Assembly: GCF_041053055.1 (NCBI RefSeq) | Contig: NZ_CP163443.1 | Location: 1,364,001-1,428,000, forward strand | DNA length: 64,000 bases | Direction of reading: 5' to 3' | Source: Streptomyces sp. R41 | GTDB lineage: Bacteria; Actinomycetota; Actinomycetes; Streptomycetales; Streptomycetaceae | Shown: piece after piece, positions 29,823 through 38,051 of the stretch | Position numbering within the stretch: position 1 is the stretch's first letter | Layout: each line of letters begins with the position of its first letter | Notes under the pieces: model-generated | What the model was told of the DNA's origin: nothing | The model's database searches: none | What the model saw: only the letters and a program-made list of their open reading frames with translations | Program-made: the position numbers and the translations under genes

Positions 29823-30832
29823 GTTCCCACCGCCATGGTGTGCTCCGGTTCCTTCCACAGGTGGCTCACCTCGCCGAACTGGCGGCGCACCCATTCGTCG
29901 TCGTAGATCGTGTCGAGATAGCGGTCGCCGCGGTCCGGGAAGATCAGCACGCAGGTGCTGCCCGCCGGTATGCGGTCCGCGAATTTGCGCAGTGCGGTGG
30001 TGACGGCGCCCGACGAGCCGCCCGCGAGGATCGCCTCGCGCTGCGTCAGGGTCCGGCAGCCGACCACGCAGTCGAGGTCCGAGACCAGCACCACCTCGTC
30101 GGCGAGCGTGGGGTCGAAGAGTGCCGGGCGGACGGCCGCGCCGTGCCCGGGCAGCAGCCGCGGCCCCGGCGGACCGCCGAACAGCACGCTGCCGAGCGCG
30201 TCGACGCCGACCAGCGTCGTGGACAGGCCCCGCTCGCGGATGTACTCGGCACAGCCGGTCATGGTTCCGCCGGTGCCGGTGGCGCAGAACAGGTAGTCCA
30301 CCTGGTCGTCCAGCGCCTCGGCGATCTCCCGCATGGTCCGGGTGTGCGCCCTCGGGTTGAGCGGATTCGCGTACTGGTTGGGCCAGTACGCGCCGGGCAG
30401 GGCGGCCACCAACTCCCGTACCCGGGCGAGCCGGGCCGGCAGATAGGCGCCGGTGTCCGGGTCGGGTTCGGTGACCATGTCGACGGTGACCTCGTACGCC
30501 CGCAGGATCGCCAGGTTCTGCCGGGTGGTCTTGGGATCGACCACACAGATGAAGTCGATCCCGTAGTAGCGGCAGATCTGCGCGATCCCGATGGCCAGGT
30601 TGCCCGAGCTGGACTCCACGACCGTGGACCGGCCCGGGATCAGCTCGCCGCCCCGGATCCGGCCCAGGAGCATGGACAGCGCGGACCGGTCCTTGACGCT
30701 GCCGCCCGGGTTGAACCCTTCGAGCTTGGCGAGGACCCGGGAGGGGAAGCGGGGCAGCAGACCGCCCAGCTCCACCAGATGTGTGTCGCCGATGGCGTCG
30801 AGGATGCCGTCGAGCACCGGTCGTGGCGTCAT
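29816..30832 (-). CDS. SbnA-like PLP enzyme, 2,3-diaminopropionate synthesis
   Basis: 338 aa, cysteine synthase fold. The PLP lysine is in NPGGSVKDRSA (~46). The substrate loop SSSGNLA, the phosphate loop GTGGT and the GGSSGA motif are all present. SbnA family enzymes use O-phospho-L-serine and L-glutamate to make the amino-acid adduct that SbnB then cleaves to L-2,3-diaminopropionate. The tight overlap with the SbnB-like gene and position between NRPS genes indicate that Dap is a building block of the peptide. Confidence 0.92.
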   Translation of the reverse strand: MTPRPVLDGILDAIGDTHLVELGGLLPRFPSRVLAKLEGFNPGGSVKDRSALSMLLGRIRGGELIPGRSTVVESSSGNLAIGIAQICRYYGIDFICVVDPKTTRQNLAILRAYEVTVDMVTEPDPDTGAYLPARLARVRELVAALPGAYWPNQYANPLNPRAHTRTMREIAEALDDQVDYLFCATGTGGTMTGCAEYIRERGLSTTLVGVDALGSVLFGGPPGPRLLPGHGAAVRPALFDPTLADEVVLVSDLDCVVGCRTLTQREAILAGGSSGAVTTALRKFADRIPAGSTCVLIFPDRGDRYLDTIYDDEWVRRQFGEVSHLWKEPEHTMAVGTC

Positions 30833-30878
30833 GACCGCAGGCTCCTGCCGGGTTCGTGGTCCATCACGAGGTGGTCGG

Positions 30879-32303
30879 TCACGGAGTGCCGCCGGGTCCG
30901 CCGCTGCCGAGGGCGAGGAGCGCCCGGCGTTCCGCGTCGTCGGTCAGCGGGATCCGGGAGACGCGCTGGTCGGGATCGTCCGCGGCCGCCTCGACGAAGC
31001 GGACGAAGAGGTCGAACAGCCGCTCCGCGGTGGCCCGTTCGAACATGTCCGTGTCGTAGCGCAGGGCCACCGTCAGCCCGTACACGTCGCGGGTGATCTC
31101 CAGGGAGAGGTCGCACTGGCCTTCCAGATGCGGGATCTCCAGATACGTCGTCTCGATGCCCGCCACGGTCATCGGCTCGCCCGAGGCGGCGCCGCCCATG
31201 CCGGGCCCGAACCGGTCGGTGGCGACCATCGTCACCGAGATCCGGTACAGCGGGCCGGCCGTGGCCGCGTCGCGGGCGACCAGCGGGTACGGGTAGGAAA
31301 CACGCGCGGTCGCCTGCCGGACCCGGTCTGCCGCCCGGTCCATCGCGTCCGCGAGGGTGGTCTCCCGGTCGAACCGGCCGCGGATGAGCACCGGGTTCAC
31401 GAAGTAGCCCACGACCTCGGCGGCGGACGAGCGCCGTGTGGACGCCGGGCAGGCGAGCAGGAAATCGCTCTGGCCGCCCCAGCGGTGCAGCAGCGCCTGG
31501 AAGGCACCGAGCGTGAGGGCGAACGGGGAGACCCCGCGCCGGGCGGCGGTGCGCAGCACCTTGACCGAGAGCCGGTCGGGCAGCCGGCGCAGCAGGCTCG
31601 CGCCGGCCTGCGAGGAGACGGCGGGGCGGGGCCGGTCGGTGGGCAGTTCGGCGGCCTGCGCACCGGCGGCCTCCTCCTGCCAGAACTCCGCCTGCCGCTT
31701 GCCGCGCGAGGAATCGAGGAGCACCTGCTCCCGCTCCACGAAGTCGTCGTAGGCGACGGGGAGCGGTTCCCAGCCGGGCTGCTCCTCGCCGGTCGCGAAG
31801 GCCTCGTACGCCTGGAGCAGGTCGCGCCACAGCAGCCACTGCGAGAAGGCGTCAGTGGCGATGTGGTGGGTGACGACGAGTGCCACGGCGTCGTCGCGGC
31901 GGCGCAGCAGTACGGCGCGGAAGGGGCCCTCGGTGTCCAGTCGGAAGGGCCGTCGCACCTCGGCCTTCACGAGCTCGTCGAGCTCCTCGTCCGTGGCGTC
32001 CGGCACGTCTTGGACCCTCAACTCGCCGAGTGCGCCGACCTCTTGGACGATGCGGCAGGGCTGTCCGTCGGTCTCCGTGTAACGGGAGCGCAGCATCGGG
32101 TGGCGGTTCGTCAGGGCGCGTACGGCGCGGCCGAGGATCTCCGGGTCCGGCGCGGGCGTCATCCGGGCCCCGCCGGCGAGGTTGTACGTCGCGCTGTCGG
32201 GGGCCAGGCGCTGCAGCAGCCACAGCCCTTCCTGGCCCACCGACAGCGGGAGCGGTGTGTCGAGGACGGTTTCCACCGTCCGCCCCCCGTGGTGAAGTTC
32301 CAC
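30879..32303 (-). CDS. Free-standing NRPS condensation domain
   Basis: 474 aa from a GTG at 32303, preceded by a GGAGG site that lies inside the end of the ACP gene. It begins PLPLSVGQEGLWLLQRLAP and carries HHIATDA, that is HHxxxDA rather than HHxxxDG; the catalytic His and Asp are kept. The rest (YDDFVEREQ, WQEEAAGA, VVGYFVNPVLIRG) is ordinary C-domain sequence. It lies directly after the ACP and KAS III genes, and the first A domain of the chain has no C domain of its own. I infer that it transfers an acyl group from the ACP to the first aminoacyl-T. It could instead join T-bound intermediates in trans. Confidence 0.88.
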   Translation of the reverse strand: MELHHGGRTVETVLDTPLPLSVGQEGLWLLQRLAPDSATYNLAGGARMTPAPDPEILGRAVRALTNRHPMLRSRYTETDGQPCRIVQEVGALGELRVQDVPDATDEELDELVKAEVRRPFRLDTEGPFRAVLLRRRDDAVALVVTHHIATDAFSQWLLWRDLLQAYEAFATGEEQPGWEPLPVAYDDFVEREQVLLDSSRGKRQAEFWQEEAAGAQAAELPTDRPRPAVSSQAGASLLRRLPDRLSVKVLRTAARRGVSPFALTLGAFQALLHRWGGQSDFLLACPASTRRSSAAEVVGYFVNPVLIRGRFDRETTLADAMDRAADRVRQATARVSYPYPLVARDAATAGPLYRISVTMVATDRFGPGMGGAASGEPMTVAGIETTYLEIPHLEGQCDLSLEITRDVYGLTVALRYDTDMFERATAERLFDLFVRFVEAAADDPDQRVSRIPLTDDAERRALLALGSGGPGGTP

Positions 32304-32305
32304 CG

Positions 32306-32566
32306 TCAGACCTCCGCTTTCGCCGTGGCGAGGAAGGCGACGACGTCCCGCACGCGCAGCAGGTCGGCGACCGTCTCGTCGGGCACCGAGAGGCTGTAGT
32401 TCTTCTCGACGGCCGCCAGCAGGTCGACCCGCGTGAGCGAGTCCATGCCGAGCTCCTCGAAGCTGGAGTCGGCGTCGATGTCGCCCTCCAGGTCGGGGGC
32501 GGTGCGCTGGACGAGGGCGATGACCTCGGCGGTCAGGGCGGCGGTGGTCAACTCGTGCGTGGTCAT
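32306..32566 (-). CDS. Acyl carrier protein
   Basis: 86 aa, a helical carrier protein with the phosphopantetheine serine in LGMDSLTRVDLL. DSL followed by acidic helix II residues fits an ACP rather than a peptidyl carrier (GGHSI/GGDSL) as found in the synthetases here. It lies between the KAS III gene and the free C-domain gene, with 2 nt to the latter, so it probably carries the acyl chain made by KAS III and the FabG-like reductase. Confidence 0.9.
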   Translation of the reverse strand: MTTHELTTAALTAEVIALVQRTAPDLEGDIDADSSFEELGMDSLTRVDLLAAVEKNYSLSVPDETVADLLRVRDVVAFLATAKAEV

Positions 32567-32617
32567 GTGAGGTTCCGTCTCTCGGGTAAAGGGCGTGTGG
32601 ATGGGAGTGGGGCCCGG

Positions 32618-33619
32618 TCAGGGCATGCGGACGACTTGACCCGCGTAGGTGAGCCCGGCGCCGAAGCCGAGCAGCAGCACGTGGTCGCCCGGGGTGGAGC
32701 GGCCGCTGTCGTAGAGGCGGCTGAGCGCGAGCGGCACCGAGGCGGCGGAGGTGTTGCCGGTGTCGACGACGTCGTTCACGACGCGCTCGGGCGGCAGCTC
32801 CAGCTCCCGGGTGAGCGTCTTGATGATGCGGTTGTTGGCCTGGTGCGGCACGAACCAGTCGATGTCCCCCATGGTGATCCCGGCCGCCGCGCAGGCGCGG
32901 TGGGCGACGTCCGGCATGGTCGCGGTGGACCACTTGTAGACGAGCGGACCGTTCATGGCGACGTACTCACGCCCGTCGGGCCGCTCGGTGAGGCCGAGGA
33001 CGCTGTGCCGGGCGCCGTCGCTGCCCCACACCGCGGGGCCGATGCCGGTGTGCTCGGAGCGCGAGACGACCGCGGCGCCGGCGCCGTCGCCGAAGATGAC
33101 GAAGGTGTCGGGGTCGTTCGGGTCGATCCAGTCACTGGTGCGTTCCGCGCCGACCACGAGGACGTGGCGCGCCTCGCCGAGCCGCACGGCATTGGAGGCC
33201 ATCGCCATCGAGTAGGTGAAGCCCGCGCACACGGCGTTCAGGTCGTACGCGCCCGAGTTGGGCAGTCCGATACGGCTGGCCACCTCCGGGGCGATGCCCG
33301 GCATACGGCGCTTGCGGGTCGCGGTGGCGACGACGGTCAGGTCGACCTCCGCGGGGTCGATGTCGGCCATGACGAGGGCCTTCTCGCCCGCGGCGACCGA
33401 CATGGTGACCAGGTCCTCGGCCTCGCTCGCGTGATGCCGGGTCTTGATCCCGGTCCGCTGCTCGATCCACTCGGGGGAGACCGTCGTGAGCGGCGACAGC
33501 TCCTCGTTGGACAGCAGCCGGGTGGGCCGGTAGGCGGCGATGCCGGTGATCCGGGACCCATGGGTCGGCGGGGTCAGATAGGTCTCCAACGGGGCCTTCT
33601 CAGCCTCGGGTTGTGACAT
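32618..33619 (-). CDS. 3-oxoacyl-ACP synthase III (KAS III, FabH-like)
   Basis: 333 aa. The catalytic triad is visible: Cys in NAVCAGF (~129), His in VPHQANNRI (~257) and Asn in NTSAASVPLA (~288). N-terminal RITGIAAYRPTRLLSNEEL and EWIEQRTGIKTRH are typical FabH segments. It would condense an acyl-CoA with malonyl-ACP. No acyltransferase is encoded nearby, so malonyl-ACP would come from primary metabolism. With the ACP and the FabG-like SDR in the same operon it could make a short 3-hydroxyacyl starter. Some KAS III relatives act as acyl transferases, which remains possible. Confidence 0.92.
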   Translation of the reverse strand: MSQPEAEKAPLETYLTPPTHGSRITGIAAYRPTRLLSNEELSPLTTVSPEWIEQRTGIKTRHHASEAEDLVTMSVAAGEKALVMADIDPAEVDLTVVATATRKRRMPGIAPEVASRIGLPNSGAYDLNAVCAGFTYSMAMASNAVRLGEARHVLVVGAERTSDWIDPNDPDTFVIFGDGAGAAVVSRSEHTGIGPAVWGSDGARHSVLGLTERPDGREYVAMNGPLVYKWSTATMPDVAHRACAAAGITMGDIDWFVPHQANNRIIKTLTRELELPPERVVNDVVDTGNTSAASVPLALSRLYDSGRSTPGDHVLLLGFGAGLTYAGQVVRMP

Positions 33620-33626
33620 GACGTCC

Positions 33627-34619
33627 TCAACTTCCCCCGTCCGACGCGGCGTCGGACGGCTCGGCCATGGCCACGGCGATCCGCCGGGGCCCGGTGAACG
33701 GCTCGCGCGCGTGCGCGGTGAGCATGTTGTCGACGATCAGCACGTCGTCGCGCTGCCAGTCGAAGCGGACGGAGCCCGCCCGGTAGACGGCGCGCAGATG
33801 GTCCGTCACCTCGTCCGGGATGGCTCCGCCGTCGCCGTAGTAGGTGTTGGTGGGCAGGTCCTCGTCGGGGAAGATCGCCCGCAGTCCGGCGCCGACCTCC
33901 TCGGCCACGGTGGTGACGTGGAAGAAGGTGGCGTGGTTGAACCAGACGCGTTCGCCGGTCACGGGGTGGCGGTGCACGGCCGCGCGGTTCGCGGTGGTGC
34001 GCAGTCCGCCGTCGGGCCGCCACTCGGCGACGATGTCCCGCTCCTTGCAGTACGCGATCACGGCGTCCTGGTCCGTGGTGTTGAACGCCTCCTGCCAGGG
34101 CACGCCGAAGCCGGTGTGGAAGTTGCGCACGACCTGCCAGCCGCGCCGCTCGAACTCCTCGCGCACGTCCGGGTCGAGGGCGGCCAGCACGCGCCGGGTG
34201 TCGGCGAGCGGGGTGGCGCCCTCGGTGGTGGGCGGCTCGGCGCAGTAGAAGTACAGGACGCCGGGCCACACGGCCTGGTAGGAGTTCTCGTTGTGCAGGA
34301 AGATCTCCTCGCCCTGCGGGTAGTCGGTCGAGGTGTAGACCTGCCCCTTGATGGTGCTGCGGGGCGAGGAGCGTTCCGCGTACGCCAGCGGCGGCGTGCC
34401 GGAGAAGGCGCGCACCACGGCGTCGAAACCGTCGACTCCGCCGATGGCGTAGCCGCGCAGCAGGACGGCGCCCCGCTGGATGAGCAACTGGCGCAGCTCG
34501 TCACGGTGTTCGGCGACGTCGTCGAGGACGGACGCGCCCTCGGCGGCGGCGCGGTGCAGCGCGGGTGCCGTGCCGGTGCCGGCCCAGCCGGGCAGCACCT
34601 CTTCTTCAGTGGTCGTCAT
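33627..34619 (-). CDS. SyrP-like Fe(II)/2-oxoglutarate oxygenase (TauD family), first of two
   Basis: 330 aa. The iron ligands are readable as HNE (FLHNENSYQ, ~108) and a distal His in TAHAREPFTGPRRIAVAM (~303), with Arg ~314 for the 2-oxoglutarate carboxylate. HxE instead of HxD is typical of the SyrP/AmbC branch, whose members beta-hydroxylate amino acids bound to carrier proteins, for example Asp in syringomycin. The closely related gene at 34635-35570 is next to it. I infer beta-hydroxylation of one of the T-bound residues, most likely the Asn-like ones. Confidence 0.9.
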   Translation of the reverse strand: MTTTEEEVLPGWAGTGTAPALHRAAAEGASVLDDVAEHRDELRQLLIQRGAVLLRGYAIGGVDGFDAVVRAFSGTPPLAYAERSSPRSTIKGQVYTSTDYPQGEEIFLHNENSYQAVWPGVLYFYCAEPPTTEGATPLADTRRVLAALDPDVREEFERRGWQVVRNFHTGFGVPWQEAFNTTDQDAVIAYCKERDIVAEWRPDGGLRTTANRAAVHRHPVTGERVWFNHATFFHVTTVAEEVGAGLRAIFPDEDLPTNTYYGDGGAIPDEVTDHLRAVYRAGSVRFDWQRDDVLIVDNMLTAHAREPFTGPRRIAVAMAEPSDAASDGGS

Positions 34620-34634
34620 CGTGGAACCCCCGGC

Positions 34635-35570
34635 TCAGTCGGACATCGCGACGAGGACCCGGCGGTCACCGGTGAACGGCCGTCGCCCGTGGGCCAGCAG
34701 CACGTTGTCGATGAGCAGCAGATCGCCGCGGCGCCAGTCGACGTCGACGGCGACGGACAGGCCCCGGTCGCGGATCTGGGTGACGTACTCGGCGGGGATG
34801 GGGCTTCCGTCGGCGAACTTCACCATCTGCGGCAGCTCGTCCTCAGGGAGGATCGCGGCGAGTTCGGCGGCGGTGTCGTCACCGAGCCCGGCGGGGTGCC
34901 ACTGGTCGGCCTGGTTGAACCAGACCTCGACGCCCGTGACCGGGTGCCGGGTGGTGGACGGGCGCACCGACTCGACACGCAGGCTGCCGTCGCGGCGCCA
35001 GGTCCACTCGGCGCCGGTGCCGGTCAGGAACTCCTCGACGTCGGCGCGCTCCTTGGTCTCGAAGGTGTCCTGCCAGCTCTTGCCGAGGCCGTACCCGTCA
35101 TGCAGGTTCTGCACGTAGCGCACCCCGCCCGCGAAGGCCTCGCGCACCTCGTCGTCGAGCGCGGCCAGCCAGCGGGCGGCGTCGGTGACCGGGGTCGCGC
35201 CGCCACCGCCGGGCGTCACCTCGCAGTAGAAGGCGAGCCGGGTCGGCCAGGCGTGGGCGTAGCTCATCTCGTTGTGCATCGAGATGGTGTACTCCTGCGG
35301 GTACTCCGTGGACGTGTACACATTGCCGCCGACCTTGGTGCGCGGCGAGTTGCCGTGGACGTACGCCAGTCGGTGCGGCAGCAGCCGGTCGAGCGCCTTG
35401 TCGAGCGCCTCGGGCGTGATGCCGAACCCGCGGAAGACCAGGCCCTTCTCGCGGACGAGGAGGTCGTCCAGGCCGGGGTCGAGGGTGTCGATCCGGGCGA
35501 GCAGTTCGTCGGCGCCGCCACCGTCCGCGGCCTCGATCTCCAGCGGCGCCCAGGTCTCGGTGTTGGTCAT
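34635..35570 (-). CDS. SyrP-like Fe(II)/2-oxoglutarate oxygenase (TauD family), second of two
   Basis: 311 aa; the ATG overlaps the thioesterase stop (ATGA). Ligands HNE (SMHNEMSY, ~98) and distal His (LLAHGRRPFTGDRRVLVAM, ~293) are present. It shares the layout of the preceding oxygenase (SPRTKVGGNVYTSTEYPQ versus SPRSTIKGQVYTSTDYPQ), so the pair arose by duplication. Family members act on T-bound amino acids. Two copies suggest two different sites or successive oxidations. Confidence 0.9.
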   Translation of the reverse strand: MTNTETWAPLEIEAADGGGADELLARIDTLDPGLDDLLVREKGLVFRGFGITPEALDKALDRLLPHRLAYVHGNSPRTKVGGNVYTSTEYPQEYTISMHNEMSYAHAWPTRLAFYCEVTPGGGGATPVTDAARWLAALDDEVREAFAGGVRYVQNLHDGYGLGKSWQDTFETKERADVEEFLTGTGAEWTWRRDGSLRVESVRPSTTRHPVTGVEVWFNQADQWHPAGLGDDTAAELAAILPEDELPQMVKFADGSPIPAEYVTQIRDRGLSVAVDVDWRRGDLLLIDNVLLAHGRRPFTGDRRVLVAMSD

Positions 35571-36364
35571 GGAGCTGTCCTCGCAGTCGTGACGGTCGGG
35601 TGGGCGAATGCGGCGGCCCCGAAACGGGACGGGTCGAGCCGCGCGGCGATGTCCGCGGTCAGCTCGGCCTCCCGCGGGGCCAGGTAGAAGTGGTCGCCGG
35701 GGAACGACCGCAGGTCGAAGCCGCCGGTGGTCAACTCGGCCCAGGCCGTGACGTGTTCGACGTGGCAGCCGGGATCGGCGAGACCGATGTACGCGGTGAC
35801 CGGGGCCCGCAGCTGTGGCGGGGGCTCGGGGGCGTAGGTCTCGATGAGGCGGTAGTCGCTGCGCAGCACGGGCAGCAGCAGTTCGCGCAGTTCGGGTACG
35901 CCGTAGGGGTCGCCGCCGAGGGTGCCGAGCCGTCGGACCGAGGCGAGCAGGACGTCGTCGGCGGCCCGGTGCAGGGCAGTGCGGGGCGCGCGGTTCGGGG
36001 CGCCCCGCGCGGACAGGAACGCGTGCACGGGCCCGGGGCCGGTCTCTTCGAGGCGGGCGGCGACCTCGTAGGCCACGGCTGCGCCCATGCTGTGCCCGAA
36101 CAGCGCGAGCGGCACGTCCCGGTACCCGGCCAGTGCCCCGGCGACCGAGTCGGCGAGCTCGTCCATGGACTCGACACACGGCTCGGCCATCCGCTCCTGG
36201 CGTCCGGGGTAGCGCACGGCGAGCAGTTCGACATCGCCCGGCAGCCGGATCGACCAGCCGTGGAAGAGCTGGGCATTGCCGCCGGCATGCGGGAAGCACA
36301 CCAGCCGCACCCGGGGGGTCCGCGCCGCGGGATAGCGGCGGAACCACAGGTCGTCCGAGGTCAC
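35567..36364 (-). CDS. Type II thioesterase
   Basis: 265 aa alpha/beta hydrolase. Nucleophile Ser in GHSMG (~89), Asp in the GLADP region and His in GDHFYL (~223) are present, together with the type II hallmark LVCFPHAGGNAQLFHGW. Such enzymes clear mis-primed or stalled carriers in NRPS systems. Its ATG overlaps the stop of the FabG-like gene and its stop overlaps the next start. Because release is expected from the PBP-type domain, an editing role is more likely than product release. Confidence 0.93.
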   Translation of the reverse strand: MTSDDLWFRRYPAARTPRVRLVCFPHAGGNAQLFHGWSIRLPGDVELLAVRYPGRQERMAEPCVESMDELADSVAGALAGYRDVPLALFGHSMGAAVAYEVAARLEETGPGPVHAFLSARGAPNRAPRTALHRAADDVLLASVRRLGTLGGDPYGVPELRELLLPVLRSDYRLIETYAPEPPPQLRAPVTAYIGLADPGCHVEHVTAWAELTTGGFDLRSFPGDHFYLAPREAELTADIAARLDPSRFGAAAFAHPTVTTARTAP

Positions 36365-37113
36365 AGGGCCATGCCTCCGTCGACGCGCAGCACCTGGCCG
36401 GTCATGTACGCGGCCTGCGGGGAGACCAGGAACGAGGCGAGGGCGGCGACCTCGTCGGCCTGCCCGAACCGTCCCAGCGGAATACGGGTGAGCGCGCCCT
36501 TCACGACGTCCTCGGGCAGTCCCGCGACCATCTCGGTCTCGATGAATCCGGGGGCGACGGCGTTGGCCCGTATCCCGTAGCGTCCGGCCTCCTTGGCCAG
36601 CGACAGGGTGAGGCCGATGATGCCCGCCTTGGACGCCGAGTAGTTGGCCTGGCCCGCGTTGCCCGCGACCCCGGCGACCGAGGAGAGGGTGACGACGGCT
36701 CCCGCACGCTCGCGGATCATCGGCCGGATGACGGAGCGCAGCAGGTTGTACGTGCCGCTCAGGTTGGTCCCTACGACGGAGTGCCAGTCCTCGTCACCCA
36801 TGAGGGCGAGTGGCCGGTCCCGGGTGATGCCCGCGGACGTCACCACGGCGTCGGGGGTGCCGAGCTCCGCCTCCACCGCGGTGACGAACTCCTGAACCTC
36901 CTGGCGGACGGCGACGTCCACCCGGCTGACCAGCGCCCGGCGCCCCGCGTCCTCGATCTCCTTCTGCACGAGCTGGGCCGCCGCCTCGTCCGACCGGTAG
37001 CAGATCGCGACATCGAAACCGTCCTGCGCCAGTCGTACGGCGACGGAACGTCCGATGCCCCGCGACCCCCCGGTCACCACCGCCACCCGTGCCGCGCTGC
37101 CTTCCCGTCCCAT
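36361..37113 (-). CDS. FabG-like short-chain dehydrogenase/reductase
   Basis: 250 aa SDR with the NADP motif TGGSRGIG, NAG-equivalent TSAGITRD, catalytic Ser in LSSVAG (~142) and YxxxK in NYSASKAG (Tyr ~157). The C-terminal YMTGQVLRVDGGMAL is classic 3-oxoacyl-ACP reductase. It is the first gene of the long operon, 47 bp after a SARP-type repeat. With KAS III and the ACP it would reduce a 3-oxoacyl-ACP to 3-hydroxyacyl-ACP for the peptide cap. Acting on a T-bound keto group would be the alternative. Confidence 0.9.
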   Translation of the reverse strand: MGREGSAARVAVVTGGSRGIGRSVAVRLAQDGFDVAICYRSDEAAAQLVQKEIEDAGRRALVSRVDVAVRQEVQEFVTAVEAELGTPDAVVTSAGITRDRPLALMGDEDWHSVVGTNLSGTYNLLRSVIRPMIRERAGAVVTLSSVAGVAGNAGQANYSASKAGIIGLTLSLAKEAGRYGIRANAVAPGFIETEMVAGLPEDVVKGALTRIPLGRFGQADEVAALASFLVSPQAAYMTGQVLRVDGGMAL

Positions 37114-37159
37114 GTCCGAGCCCCCTCATTCGTTCGAGTGAGTCGAGCGTGGGTTCGGT

Positions 37160-37177
37160 CGCTATATGGGGCCTATA
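37160..37177 (-). promoter_or_regulatory. SARP-type direct repeat upstream of the long biosynthetic operon
   Basis: On the minus strand TATAGGC-N4-TATAGCG, heptamers 11 bp apart, lies 47 bp before the FabG-like start codon. It shares an 11-base block (GTATAGGCCCC) with the site upstream of mbtH at 18137-18154. The 173-nt divergent gap to the VOC gene holds no other gene. Confidence 0.65.
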
Positions 37178-37286
37178 CGGTGTCCAGCACGGCCTTCCGA
37201 GGACGGGTGCCGAGCCCGGCGCCCGGATGGCCGGTGCGGCAGCCCGGGCTTAGCGTTCTGAGGGGGCTCGCTGCGGAAGGAACGCC

Positions 37287-38051
37287 ATGAAGCTCGACAG
37301 GCCGGTGACCGGCGGACCCTGCTGGACCGAGCTCGGGACCAGCGATCTCGAGGCGGCCAAGCGGTTCTACGCCGATCTGTTCGGCTGGCGCTCGGAGACG
37401 GATCCGCGCCAGGAGGCAGGCGGCTACACGGTGGCGCACCTCGGTGACGCCGCGGTCGCGGCGATCACACCGCTGTACCAGGACTCACAGCCGGTCGCCT
37501 GGAACGTGTCGTTCGCCGTGGCCGACGCGGACGCCGCCGCGGAAGCCGTGACGGCGGCCGGCGGCACGGTGGTCCTCGGCCCGATGGACGTGTTCGACGT
37601 GGGCCGCTTCGCGGTGGCGTTCGACCCGGGCGGCGCGGCCTTCCAGCTGTGGCAGGCGCGGGCCTTCCCCGGTGCGGGGCTGTTCAACGCTCCCGGCGCA
37701 CTTGGCTGGGTGGAGCTGATGACCCGCGCCCCGGACCGGGTCAAGGAGTTCTACACGACGGTGTTCGGCTGGACCGTGACCGCCTCGGAGCATTACCCGC
37801 AGTGGGGCATCGACGGTGCCGACTTCGGCGGCATGGTGACGATGGACGACAAGTTTCCGCACGAGGTGCCGTCGCACTGGCTGCCGTACTTCGCCGTCGA
37901 GGACGTGGACGCCACGGCGAACGCCGCCGTCCAGGCGGGCGGTCACATGCTCATGGAGCCGACCTCCGTGCCGGAGGGCCCGCGCATCGCCGTCCTGCGG
38001 GACCCGCAGGGGGCGGCCTTCGGAGTGCATGTGGCGGGCGAGGAGGGCTAG
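37287..38051 (+). CDS. VOC-family protein (two glyoxalase-like domains)
   Basis: 254 aa in two VOC halves, ~8-125 and ~135-250, each with the paired beta-alpha-beta-beta-beta units (CWTELGTSDLEAAKRFYADLF and GWVELMTRAPDRVKEFYTTVF). Such proteins are common in streptomycetes and are often of unknown or resistance-related function. It has a good ribosome site (GGAAGGA). It is divergent from the peptide operon and ends convergently with the cupin gene: a CTAG at 38048-38051 supplies the stop codon of both. Confidence 0.9.
   Translation: MKLDRPVTGGPCWTELGTSDLEAAKRFYADLFGWRSETDPRQEAGGYTVAHLGDAAVAAITPLYQDSQPVAWNVSFAVADADAAAEAVTAAGGTVVLGPMDVFDVGRFAVAFDPGGAAFQLWQARAFPGAGLFNAPGALGWVELMTRAPDRVKEFYTTVFGWTVTASEHYPQWGIDGADFGGMVTMDDKFPHEVPSHWLPYFAVEDVDATANAAVQAGGHMLMEPTSVPEGPRIAVLRDPQGAAFGVHVAGEEG

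Noticed and set aside
37134..37149. TCGAGTG and TCGAGCG, resembling the classical TCGAGXX SARP heptamer, between the SDR and VOC genes
   Set aside because: They are 9 bp apart, not 11, and would face the VOC gene. The TATAGGC repeat a few bases away has the right spacing and recurs at the other operon.
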